Positions 12,281 through 21,699 of a stretch of DNA of 64,000 nucleotides are shown here, piece by piece. The DNA comes from Aspidiotus rigidus (taxonomy: Eukaryota; Arthropoda; Insecta; Hemiptera; Diaspididae): NCBI GenBank assembly GCA_035079385.1, contig JAVHKY010000024.1:1922001-1986000 (forward strand). The letters are read 5' to 3'. Under the pieces are notes generated by a model. It ran no database searches, had not been told where the DNA came from, and was given only the letters and a program-made list of their open reading frames with translations. The translations under genes were made by a program, and so were the position numbers. How positions within the stretch are numbered: position 1 is the first letter of the stretch; each line of letters opens with the position of its first letter.

Positions 12281-12630
12281 AATTTTAGAAAATCGCTGAA
12301 CTTTCAAATCAACTTTTCAGCTCGAGTTTTTGGGCTAAGTTGACATACATATAGTGAAATTCATAGGAAATTTAATGAGGAACAACTTTTGTTTGAAACT
12401 TTTTTTTCTCTGATGCTTAGCTTTCGATTGATTCTCAGAAAACTAATTTTTGTGGTACTTTGACCCCCTTTGGGGGAGGGCCCGCTCTCTGATCGCTGTG
12501 GACTTTCCTGACCTGCTTCTGGGAATTGGCAAAGTTTTTCACTTTGAGCTATCAGGAGGGCGGCCTGAGACAACGTAGATCATTCAGCAGCGTGTATGCG
12601 GAGGGAGGCTGGTCACAAGCACTCTTCCTT

Positions 12631-13060
12631 AGCTTACAAGAGTACTTTCGGGAACTACCCCACCATCAGTTGTGTCGCTACTGAAGAACAAGGCGATAAA
12701 AAATTGAGGCTCTACTCGCACAGTGAAAGTTTATCTTTGTCTGTTTTTTTACTGTGCGAGCAGAGCCTCAATCGTTCTCTGCACGAATAAAATCCTAACC
12801 TTTGAAGAACAAGGCATTAAATATGAGTTTTTATAGTACATAATACTGTAACCCTATTGACTATCACAAAGCTGTGTTGTGATTAGTTCACTCTTAGAAC
12901 ATATCATCAATTCTTCCAATAATCATAACACTGTGTTTTTATTGGCTATGACATTTTTCTTGCTGATTGGTTCACCCCGTTGACCAATGTGCTGAGTTTC
13001 TATCGGCTACCAGGTTTGCTGCTATCTTACTGGTTGTTTCTGTTCTTTTTCTCTCGTCTA
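12631..13060 (-). mobile_element. PLE1-family 3' fragment
   Basis: Read on the minus strand this matches the PLE1 tail at about 29620-29880. It contains the same series of tagccaataaga-like and gaaccaatcac-like phrases followed by the cgacacaactgatg motif. The hammerhead-like core (CTGATGG...CCCGAAAGTACTC) lies at 12640-12669 reversed. It is broken by a small hairpin insertion at about 12700-12803. Confidence 0.6.
12703..12772. repeat. 70-bp hairpin inserted in Penelope fragment
   Basis: The arms attgaggctctactcgcaca (12703-12722, extending to 12724) and their reverse partner at 12751-12772 are 22 bp with one mismatch around a T-rich loop. The phrase gaagaacaaggc stands both before (12683-12694) and after (about 12804-12815), suggesting a duplicated target. 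Confidence 0.6.
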
Positions 13061-14590
13061 ATCACCAGGCTGAATAATTTTTTGCTGTCAAGCGTGATTT
13101 ACTCTGTTCGGAGTGGTTTACTTTTAACTTGTTTCATGTCTTTACTCAGACCCTACCCGCAATTTTGAATTCTGCGAGTGCACCCACCCCCTCTTCACCT
13201 CGAAACCCCCGTAGATGATCCAGAAATCTGCGGGTACACCTCCTCCTATGGGTAGTGTACTGTATTAGGCATGGTAAAATGAAGGCTCAATGTATGAGTC
13301 TAGTACTAAATGTAGCTTTTGGAGAGACGAGCGAGTTAGTTTAGAATAAGTCTAGTGGGCTTACTGGAAAAATTTCGACCTTTAGTCTCCATTATACTAA
13401 ACACTTGACATATTCCATGTCACTACCTACCTCTTCCCCGAAATTTGCGTTCTTACGTCCGTCCGTCCGCACGTTCGTACAACCCTGACCTTGGGACTCG
13501 GAAGAATTTTTGCGAACCACTCCACTACCTAATTCCTGGATTTACGTGCGTAAGTTCGTGCGGTTCGACCTCTCCTCGTGTACTAGATTTATACTAGGCT
13601 CATACTAGACCTATACATATACAATATACTAGACTTATACTACGCTATGAAAAGGGGATAATTTCTCCCCTTCACAATTCCGCAACCCTAGTACAAAGCT
13701 AGCCTTCCCCCCCAATTCCCTGGTATTGTGTCCGTACGTCTGTACGGCTCTGACTTCTTGTTCAGTTCGCGAGTATTCTCCTTTGTGCTAGTCAGCTTAA
13801 TATACAGTATACTCGGAGCTATTCAGCCTAGTTTACAATAGGGTGTCTACCGCCCCTAGAAATCCAAGAAACCCTATAAAAATCCAATATTTGAAAAATG
13901 GTCCAAAAAAACCCAATAAAAATTGATTTGATTTCTTTAAAAAAAATTAAAAAATTGCAGTGCATACAATGTAATTAACCATGAATTCATGACGTCGTCA
14001 CTGGAAGTTGTGTCGATGATAACACTTATTCGCAACTGATAATTTACGTCGATTATTCATGCAGTGTCATGCATTGACGAAAAGCAGGGCGTATGTCCCG
14101 GAGAAAGGCAATCATGATTTACAATATTGCTGTAAAATTTGCGTAATACCTAAATTGTTATCGAAATACAGACGTCAATGAGTCGTATTAGGTGTAAATG
14201 AGAAAGAAAAAAAAACTCATTGAGGAACATAAAAACAGATACTTTTTTGTCGAGCGTAATTCATGAACAAACTATTATCAGTCATAGAGAAGATATTGAA
14301 GACGATCTCCGTCTAATCTTGTCTTTGTTGATTTATGATTCATAATGCAGTATCTTGCTAGACCACATAATTATACTAAACTTGCGTATGAAATCGGTAA
14401 ACCTCAACTAGGATAAAATGTAGGTAGACCACATACAAAAGCAGCACCGAAAATGAATTTTTGGGTTGAGTAGGATTTTTCTCTGTTATTATGATGGTAT
14501 TTTAAGGCGAATTTCTGAGTTCGGAAGAGGTCTGGATTCCCTGACATTGCCATTTACTACACTGCTGCAATTACGGTTTTGTGGAACACC
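13061..14590. other. no gene recognised
   Basis: Around 13,250-13,850 there are many repeats of tatactagg/tactaggctta-like words, also found at 15.7-15.9 and 22.4 kb. From 13,900 the sequence looks unique. No domain is seen in either strand. Confidence 0.45.
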
Positions 14591-14619
14591 TCTTTGGTGC
14601 CCTATAAAAGTCCGATATT

Positions 14620-14830
14620 TTCAATTTCTAACAGGGAACCTGTTTTATCGGGGGGCGGAAAAAACAGCCGTCCGGCCGGCCGGCAAAGCTCAGAACGGGA
14701 AAATTTTTCAAGTCCCCCTCCTATCATACGAGTATATACGATTGAGGGTACGGTCTGTGATGACGTCATAGATCAGTTTTTGAGGCCTGTGACGTCACAG
14801 TTTGATGTTATATAGTGCTCAATGGTTGGT
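14620..14830 (+). repeat. fragment of dispersed aacagg-hairpin family
   Basis: Contains aacagggaacctgttttatc followed by a G run, then the cctcctatcatacgag phrase and a tgatgacgtcatagatcag palindrome in the same order as at about 3.3-3.5, 22.2 and 58.4 kb. Confidence 0.55.
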
Positions 14831-14838
14831 GCATACAA

Positions 14839-15375
14839 GATCCGCCAAAAATATGTCAACAGTTAAATGGGGATTTAGACTAAATTTGTTTTAGCCCAAA
14901 AACGAGTAACGTTAGATGCACACTTTGAATTTAAATTTTTGACATGTTTATCAATTTCATCTTCAATTTGCTCGCCTAATCAACTTTCTACGACTTTTCT
15001 GAGCCGAATTATGGATCAAAATGTGCCAAAATTGACCAATTTGCCAAAATTCTTAAAAATTAAATATTGTTCGAACTTCCATTTTATACTTGATTTGAAA
15101 GGGAAAGTTAACGCTGATTCCGAAAATACCCGTATGAAGCTTGAATATGAGAGAATTTTCAGGTTCTTATTTGGGAAATTTTGGCAAATTAGCACTTTTT
15201 GATCCATAACTCGGCTCAGAGAAGACATAGAAACTTTGTATTTGACGCAAATTGAAGATGAAATTGAGACATAAATTCTGTACGTTTGAACTACGCGTCC
15301 AACGTTTTGCCCTTAGAACTACAACACATTTAATCCGAATCCCCATTTAAGTGTTAACCTCTGTTTGGCGGACCC
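14839..15375. mobile_element. foldback MITE, copy 1
   Basis: The arms start gatccgccaaaaatatgtc and end in the reverse partner ttggcggacc. The inverted arms extend over about 240 bp, with the internal phrase ggatcaaaatgtgccaaaa inverted at tttttgatccataac. A diverged relative is at 55975-56526. Frames inside it (14939-15202 and its mirror) arise from the palindrome and are not genes. Confidence 0.65.
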
Positions 15376-15572
15376 TATATAGCCTGAAGGTAGCCCCTTC
15401 GAGTAACTAGATATGCAATACTTCATACATCAATTGACGTAGCCCCTTCAATGAGCCAGATGTGCAACGCTTCAAACACCATAAGACTCAGAACGTCCTT
15501 CTAAGCTACAGTGCTGCCAGATGTGGCACCAGGTGCCACAATGGCACATTTCTGACCTGGTGGCACGCTAAT

Positions 15573-15690
15573 TTTAACAGGGAACCTGTTTTATCGGGGG
15601 TAAACTGAAGGAAAATGACGGGCGCCGGGCGTCGTCCGGCAAGAAAAAGGGACTTAGAAAAATTTTGATGAAGTGATAGGAGGGGGACTT
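15573..15690 (+). repeat. fragment of dispersed aacagg-hairpin family
   Basis: Contains the hairpin word aacagggaacctgttttatc with a following G run, then gtgataggagggggactt, as in the other copies. Confidence 0.5.
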
Positions 15691-15694
15691 ATCC

Positions 15695-15870
15695 TCTCTG
15701 CTTCATGCAGTATATTAGACTAGGTTTATACTACGTATTATACTAGGCGTATACTAGGTCCAAGCCTCCTTTATACTAGGTCTCTCTGCTTCATGCAGTA
15801 TATTATACTAGGTTTATACTACGTATTATACTAGGCGTATAGTAGGTCCAAGCCTCCTTTATACTAGGTC
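15695..15870 (+). repeat. 88-bp tandem duplication
   Basis: Two units begin tctctgcttcatgcagtata at 15695 and 15783 and are nearly identical. They are built of tatactaggt-like words. They are immediately followed by more such words up to the copia insertion. Confidence 0.8.
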
Positions 15871-15987
15871 TAGGCATCCTTCATACCATAAGCTTACAAG
15901 ATCTTTATCAATAGCTTATACTAGCAGTTTGTCCTAGCTTTGTACTAGGTCTTGGGCTTCCTTTATACTATAGGTCTAGGAGGTCTG

Positions 15988-16166
15988 TGTTAGAAAGTTC
16001 ACAACAGAAGTCGCGCAGAGAATGAAGACTTTATTAGTTTAAAATAACAGCTTAAGCGCCTAGTAAAAACTATGAAGTTTAATAAGTAAGTAACCAGTAG
16101 TTTCTGGTATATTTATGATGTTTGCGCTTGCTGACTGCAGGTCTAGAAAACCTGAATATTCCAACA
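15988..16166 (-). repeat. copia LTR (3' LTR in element orientation)
   Basis: It starts TG (tgttagaaagttcac) and ends CA (gaatattccaaca) as read on the plus strand, 179 bp. It is identical to 21375-21553. Confidence 0.95.
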
Positions 16167-16177
16167 CTTCCCCGCAG
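16167..16177 (-). promoter_or_regulatory. polypurine tract
   Basis: Read on the minus strand the bases directly before the downstream LTR are gcggggaag. This is a purine run in the position where plus-strand DNA synthesis is primed in LTR elements. Confidence 0.6.
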
Positions 16178-16623
16178 GTTGTACTGGACCTGTGGTGTTA
16201 TACAGATAAGTACATTACGTTTGATACTTGGATAATTTACAAGTCTTCTTAATTGCGAATTTACATTTTAATTACATCTAGAGGAAAAGACATGTTTGCC
16301 AAAAACCTCTGAGGAAAAATAATTCTAGACTAGTAGAGAGGAAAAGGTACTTCACCGCTAAAAACCTCTTGTCTAGTTTACAGTTGTCACAGCTTTCGCT
16401 GGTTGTGATTATCGTTATGCGTAGGCGCTATGTAATTTGTGACGCGCTAATTATGGTGTTTTGAATAATTTACTGATAACAACGATAAGTACTGTGTTTA
16501 TATTGAATAAATGTTATAAAGATCCAACTTCTATAAAGATATAAGTAATTTCACCATATTTCTTCTTTAATTCGATTCTTCCGATATCGTTTTCTCATCA
16601 AGAATGCGTTGGACCTGAAACTG

Positions 16624-19600
16624 TTAATGTTTAGGCATTACCATTCGGAGCCCAAGGTCGTTTCTAAATTTTATGAATTTGAACGCTGTCAACGGTTTCG
16701 TGAAAATATCGGCGCTATTATTTTCGGTATCAATATGCTGTAAGACAATAGTTTTATCAATTTCGTCTCGAACAAAAAATTGTTTCGTACATAACTGTCT
16801 AGTTCCTTTGAAATTTGCAGGATTTTTAACTATGTCGATGCAGCCTTGATTATCTTCAAAGATCAATGTTGGATTATCTAATTTTAATCCTAAGGCTTCT
16901 AATAATTGTCTTATCCAGATTATGTCTCTCGTTAAATCACATACAGCGTAGAATTCAGCTATCATTGTACTTAATGCTACAGTGGCCTGCCTACGCGAGG
17001 TCCACGATACCGAGTTACCGAACAACATGACTAACGTTCCTGTAGTGGAATGAGCTTCCGCATCATTCGTAGCAAAACTAGCATCGGCAAATCCTATCAT
17101 TGGTTGCGATCTAGGAGTTAATAGGTATTTTCTTCCTCTAGTAGTGTTCTTTGCGAAAGAGAGGAGAGGCGCGATTGCGTTATCACGAGTGAATATGAGT
17201 TTTAAATCTAAAGTTCCTTTGACATAACGTAATACTCTTTTAATCAATTTCCATAACTTTTCACTCGGTTTTGCCTGAAATCTACTTAGAAGACAAACGC
17301 TGTAACATAAATCGGGACGCGTACATAACATAGCGTACATGAGACTTCCTATTGCATTTCTACACGGATACCTTGTTTCAGTTTCACTACCCTCGTTAAT
17401 CAAGTCTAATACAGGTATTTTTACTTCAAGAGGAGTAGCTATCGGTTTACAATCGCTCATCTTGAACTTTTCTAAAATCTTTTGTAGGTATGATCGTTGG
17501 TGAGGAGCTAGCTTACCGTTTTCTCGCTCGAAACTGATACCGAGATAGTAATGAAGTGGTTCCGTATCGGATATTTCTATTGTTTCGCGAAGTTTGGTCA
17601 TGAGAGCTTGAATATCATTCTTATTTCGAGTGATGAACAAAATATCGTCAACAAATACGAGAATAAAGAAATTGTTAGCTAAGCCATTCGAATGACGGTA
17701 GTAGACACAATAATCGGATAATGAGTTTTTAAAACCTAACTCTAGTAGACGCTTATGAAGTTTTTTATTCCAGCATCGTGGTGATTGTTTGAGTCCGTAC
17801 AGACTCTTCAGAAGCTTACAAACCTTATTTCCCGAGTACTTGATTCCTTGCGGAATACGCATATAAATTTCTTCTTCCAAATCCGCTTGAAGAAATGCTG
17901 ATACTACATCGCATTGTTCTATTACCATATCAAAATTGACTGCTATCGCCAGCAGGATTCTCAAACGCAACATCTTGGCAACTGGAGCAAAGGTTTCCTG
18001 AAAATCAACTCCTGGTTCCTGACTAAAACCCTTCGCAATAAGTCGAGCTTTGTAACGAGCTACTTCCCCGTTTTTGTTGCGTTTTATTCTAAAGGTATAG
18101 CGACAGTCTACTATGTTTCTATTATTTGGTTTTTCAACTAGAACCCAAGTTTTATTTCTTTTTAATGCCTGTAGTTCATTTTCGACAGCTTCATACCATT
18201 TATTCTTGTCAGGAAAATTCGCGATATCATCATAACTTTTTGGCTCATCGTCGTTTTGCACTAAGAGTATGTTTGGGTTTGCTAATTGATACTCAGTTAT
18301 TAAGAAGTCAAGTTCGCTACATTGCGGTATGTTTTCGTTATCAAGACTACCAGAATGATTTGTTATCGTAATTCCATGACTCTTTCTTACCCTTTTTATA
18401 GGCCGAAGTTCACTACGTGCGTAGTTATGATCAGTCCATGCGGGCTGAGTAGGAGCCTTCCGGCGTCCTTTAATAATGGCTGAGTTACAACTATTTTCGT
18501 CACATTCATAATCAGTAGCTGATTCAGATTTTACATTTTTATTAGGTATGCTTTGGTTTGCTAACGAGTCTATATTTCTACTTGTACTTGGTTTTGGAGC
18601 ATTGATAGTATTTGACGTACTAGGCTTAGAAAGGTTTTTACTACATTCAGGTAGCGAGTTTCTTAGATCTGTTATTTTGTTTAACGGCCCTACGGCACAC
18701 GTTACATCGTTCATAGGCGACAAGAGAATATCATTCAATGATTTATGAGAATAATAGTTACCAAGAGCTTTTAAAGCTCGCTCATTAGGTGACAGATCTT
18801 TAAACATGATTTGCGGTTCAAATCTGACATCGCGTACGTCTAATAATCTACAATCACTTAATCTCAACAGTTTGAAACCAAAAGGAATGTAACCTAAAAA
18901 TATACTTTTATCACTTCTTGAATCTACTGCTCCATCATTTAAAGTTTTCGCAAAAGCAATACAGCCAAAAGGTTGAAGACGTTCATAGTTGCATTTTTGA
19001 CCCGTTAATTTTTCAAAAGGTGTAATACCGTTAGTTAAGGCTTTGGTTGGACTTCGATTTATCATATACACAGCGTAGAGAGCTGCATAGCCCCAAAATG
19101 TTTCAGGAAGACCTGAGTCAAATAACAGAGCTCTGACTCTTTCTGAAATTGTTCTATTCATACGTTCGGCTATACCGCATAGAGCTGGGGTATCTCGTAT
19201 AGTTGTTTTATAGTCAGTTCCTTGACTCCTCATAAAGCACTTGAACTGGTCAGATAAAAACTCGCCAGCATTATCACAGTATAAGTAACCTATTCCCTGT
19301 TTTTCATACATTAATTTGAGATAATATTCAAAGTTTCCCAAAGTTTCAGATTTACGTTTCAAAATAAATAAATTCACGAAGTGAGAGCTTTCTTCAATAA
19401 AGGTTAGATAATATTTTTCGCCAAGAAATGTTCGTACGGGGTATTCTTTAATATCTGAATGAACACACTCTAATACTTTTTCTGATCGAGGTCTTTCTTT
19501 AACTTTGTTCAGTGGTTGCCTAGTTTGCTTAGCCTTCATACAAACTTCACAGATTTTATTGACGTTTATTTTTAATTCAGGAAAAAGCTGTTTCAAATAG

Positions 19601-21147
19601 GCGTAGTTCAGGTGTGCAAATTTTCGGTGTAAATCTTCAGCATACGCTTCACCAGTAAGAGCTAATACTAAAGGGTTAGTAACATAAACCTTGAACCGAT
19701 ATTTGTATAACGAGTCATTGATGGTATCACCTATTGCGATTATAGTTTCATTTTTTGTTTTTTGGTCCTTTAAATATAAGTAGGCTTTGAAAAACTCTAT
19801 TTTATGTTGAATATTGCTAAATTGTAAAAGCGGAATTGGTAAAATATTGCAGCGGCCATTCGGCGCATAATAAGCATTTTCGAACGTGAGCTTATAGCCT
19901 TGATCAGTTTCTACGTACAAAGTTCCTATCTTAGTAGCGGTAATCATAGAGCCTTTTTCATATTGACCTATATTAACTGGAGGATCAAGAATTTTCGCAT
20001 CTGAGAGTAGACCGTCATCAATTACGACAAAACGATTAGCACCGCTATCATTATAAAAGGGAACCTCTACAGCATATTTTGATACCTGTTTAGACCTGTC
20101 GTTAGATATTTTTGTAGCTAACATACCTATCATTCCGAAATCATCGGTATTAATTGCGTTCGCGTTTGAATTGCAATAAATTAAATTCGATTGCGGTGAA
20201 TTCGAATTTCCACCTTGATTTCCACCATTCCAACTTTGCTGACCATTATTTCGAGAACCATTACCACCATTTCTCTCGCGATGTTTCTTCAGTCGATCAC
20301 AATTTTTGTAGTCGTGAGAACCAACAGCTTTACAATACGTACAGTAGAGCCGATTACCATTCATTGACCCTCGACCATCACGATTATCATTCATGAACCC
20401 TCGACTACCACTTATTGAACCTCTTCTTGCATTTCCGCGTCGCTGGAAGTATGGTTGACGTTGGAAAGTTCGTTTGTAACCATTAAATCGTCGTCCGAAT
20501 TTCCGACCTTGGCCGCGTCTAATTTGGAAATTTCCTCCGCCACTTCTTTCGTTGCTTGACCCGGGTATTACAAGTACAGTTGGGTTATTATTAAGAGTGC
20601 GTACTTTTAGACTATGATTTTTCAGCTTGATTTTAACCTGCTCGTAGGTCAAATCCTCTTTGGCCGACATGGTTAGTGCTGTCACTGCTTGGTCGTATTC
20701 GGTAGGCATTGAAAGAAGGAGAATAGATGAAATGAATTGCTCGTCTCCCAGTTCGACTCCAGCCAATTTTAATTCTGCTATGACATTGTCCATCCTTTCA
20801 AAATGTTGCTCTACCTTATCTCCCGGATTCATCTTTAGCTTTAACAATCGGTCTAATAAATGCGTCTGGTTCGCAGCAGTTCTATTCTCGTACGCACTTT
20901 TCAATTCGAGCCACATGGATTTCGCGGTTGTGGAATCTTTAATGACATTTATCGCGTAGGCTGTTAAATGTTTAACGATAATACCCATTGCCTTCTTGTC
21001 CGCTTTAAGATATTTAGTCATACTTTCTTCGTAGGCTGCTTGAGCAATGGAGTACTCAGCGCGTAATTGCTCAAATTCAATATTATTTTCAGTTCCAGAG
21101 GTAGGAGGCACCGGACAAATCGGAGGGTTTTCGAATATTGCGCACAT
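16624..21147 (-). CDS. copia-type Gag-Pol polyprotein
   Basis: A single frame of 1507 residues with all expected copia parts in copia order. Gag (UBN2-like) covers about residues 25-190 and a zinc knuckle C-X2-C-X5-H-X4-C lies near 269. The protease has DSGA near 367. The integrase has an H/C-rich pre-domain (CEVCMKAKQ) and catalytic D, D, E visible in VHSD (about 562), YCDNAGEF (about 624) and IAERMNRT (about 659). The reverse transcriptase starts near 979 (KWYEAVENEL), with YGLKQSPRCW and FVDDILF near 1166. RNase H has FADASF near 1354 and ends at TKPLTAFKF. Integrase before RT identifies Ty1/copia rather than gypsy. The start is the first ATG after an in-frame stop. The knuckle spacing is one residue longer than usual. 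The product makes virus-like particles and integrates cDNA. Confidence 0.95.
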   Translation of the reverse strand: MCAIFENPPICPVPPTSGTENNIEFEQLRAEYSIAQAAYEESMTKYLKADKKAMGIIVKHLTAYAINVIKDSTTAKSMWLELKSAYENRTAANQTHLLDRLLKLKMNPGDKVEQHFERMDNVIAELKLAGVELGDEQFISSILLLSMPTEYDQAVTALTMSAKEDLTYEQVKIKLKNHSLKVRTLNNNPTVLVIPGSSNERSGGGNFQIRRGQGRKFGRRFNGYKRTFQRQPYFQRRGNARRGSISGSRGFMNDNRDGRGSMNGNRLYCTYCKAVGSHDYKNCDRLKKHRERNGGNGSRNNGQQSWNGGNQGGNSNSPQSNLIYCNSNANAINTDDFGMIGMLATKISNDRSKQVSKYAVEVPFYNDSGANRFVVIDDGLLSDAKILDPPVNIGQYEKGSMITATKIGTLYVETDQGYKLTFENAYYAPNGRCNILPIPLLQFSNIQHKIEFFKAYLYLKDQKTKNETIIAIGDTINDSLYKYRFKVYVTNPLVLALTGEAYAEDLHRKFAHLNYAYLKQLFPELKINVNKICEVCMKAKQTRQPLNKVKERPRSEKVLECVHSDIKEYPVRTFLGEKYYLTFIEESSHFVNLFILKRKSETLGNFEYYLKLMYEKQGIGYLYCDNAGEFLSDQFKCFMRSQGTDYKTTIRDTPALCGIAERMNRTISERVRALLFDSGLPETFWGYAALYAVYMINRSPTKALTNGITPFEKLTGQKCNYERLQPFGCIAFAKTLNDGAVDSRSDKSIFLGYIPFGFKLLRLSDCRLLDVRDVRFEPQIMFKDLSPNERALKALGNYYSHKSLNDILLSPMNDVTCAVGPLNKITDLRNSLPECSKNLSKPSTSNTINAPKPSTSRNIDSLANQSIPNKNVKSESATDYECDENSCNSAIIKGRRKAPTQPAWTDHNYARSELRPIKRVRKSHGITITNHSGSLDNENIPQCSELDFLITEYQLANPNILLVQNDDEPKSYDDIANFPDKNKWYEAVENELQALKRNKTWVLVEKPNNRNIVDCRYTFRIKRNKNGEVARYKARLIAKGFSQEPGVDFQETFAPVAKMLRLRILLAIAVNFDMVIEQCDVVSAFLQADLEEEIYMRIPQGIKYSGNKVCKLLKSLYGLKQSPRCWNKKLHKRLLELGFKNSLSDYCVYYRHSNGLANNFFILVFVDDILFITRNKNDIQALMTKLRETIEISDTEPLHYYLGISFERENGKLAPHQRSYLQKILEKFKMSDCKPIATPLEVKIPVLDLINEGSETETRYPCRNAIGSLMYAMLCTRPDLCYSVCLLSRFQAKPSEKLWKLIKRVLRYVKGTLDLKLIFTRDNAIAPLLSFAKNTTRGRKYLLTPRSQPMIGFADASFATNDAEAHSTTGTLVMLFGNSVSWTSRRQATVALSTMIAEFYAVCDLTRDIIWIRQLLEALGLKLDNPTLIFEDNQGCIDIVKNPANFKGTRQLCTKQFFVRDEIDKTIVLQHIDTENNSADIFTKPLTAFKFIKFRNDLGLRMVMPKH

Positions 21148-21360
21148 GAACCAAGTGGGTTTAGAGCCAATTTTGAGTGGTCCGACATGTTCACAAACGA
21201 ACGCCCGAAATCAACGAAATACGAAAGTTTTTTCTTTTTTTTTAAATCGCGTATCACAATTAAATAGAGAACGCCGAAATAATTTCTTTTATAAAATTTT
21301 TAATAAAAGACGATATTGAAAGAAAACTTTTTAAGTCAAAAGAATTCTAGGTTGGAGCTT

Positions 21361-21374
21361 CTGGGCCCATAACC
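21361..21374 (-). promoter_or_regulatory. primer-binding site, initiator tRNA-Met type
   Basis: On the minus strand the bases just inside the upstream LTR read GGTTATGGGCCCAG. Drosophila copia uses a very similar site that pairs with an internal fragment of initiator tRNA-Met rather than its 3' end. The match suggests the same half-tRNA priming here. Confidence 0.75.
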
Positions 21375-21553
21375 TGTTAGAAAGTTCACAACAGAAGTCG
21401 CGCAGAGAATGAAGACTTTATTAGTTTAAAATAACAGCTTAAGCGCCTAGTAAAAACTATGAAGTTTAATAAGTAAGTAACCAGTAGTTTCTGGTATATT
21501 TATGATGTTTGCGCTTGCTGACTGCAGGTCTAGAAAACCTGAATATTCCAACA
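21375..21553 (-). repeat. copia LTR (5' LTR in element orientation)
   Basis: 179 bp, identical to the other LTR, and bounded outside by the duplicated GTCTG. The element promoter would lie here, but I cannot point to a TATA box with confidence. Confidence 0.95.
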
Positions 21554-21581
21554 GTCTGTATTAGTGATTTTACTAACTCTG

Positions 21582-21677
21582 TGACGTCATCAGATAGTGA
21601 TGGCACGATGATCGTGACGTCACAGATCTCCATCGTGACGTCACCAGATCGTAACGTCATTGGATCGTGTGACGTCA
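21582..21677. repeat. cluster of TGACGTCA palindromes
   Basis: Perfect TGACGTCA words occur at 21582, 21615, 21636 and 21670, with a one-base variant (TAACGTCA) at 21652. They are embedded in cagatctcc/cagatcgt spacers. The word is the consensus cAMP-response element, but here it belongs to a repeated sequence found at several places in the window. Confidence 0.75.
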
Positions 21678-21699
21678 TCAGATCTCCGAACTGATAACA

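Larger units (their letters stand above)
8892..12506 (-). mobile_element. 2.2-kb foldback element, copy 2 (interrupted, truncated)
   Basis: Same element as 3769-5967 but in opposite orientation. The left arm is 8892-9468 and the right arm begins at about 10627. The right arm is broken at 10735/11996 by a Helentron-type insertion and again by a 126-bp MITE at 12155-12280, and it stops at about 12506, short of the expected cctaatcttcctggg end. Its centre differs from copy 1 near 9640-9960, where a segment has been replaced. Confidence 0.7.
15988..21553 (-). mobile_element. complete copia-type LTR retrotransposon
   Basis: Two 179-bp LTRs that read identically by eye flank one long gag-pol frame on the minus strand. 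GTCTG is repeated on both outer sides (15983-15987 and 21554-21558), a 5-bp target duplication typical of copia-group integrases. The primer-binding site next to the upstream LTR and the purine tract next to the downstream LTR are both present. Identical LTRs and an uninterrupted 4.5-kb frame indicate a recent insertion that may still be competent. It landed in a field of tatactagg repeats. Confidence 0.95.

Noticed and set aside
21018..21257. Alternative upstream start MSDHSKLALN for copia Gag
   Set aside because: It is in a different frame from gag-pol and diverges before the conserved Gag region; the ATG at 21147 opens the real frame.
21582..21677. Enhancer of a host gene
   Set aside because: The words belong to a dispersed repeat and no host gene is visible nearby; kept only as a finding.
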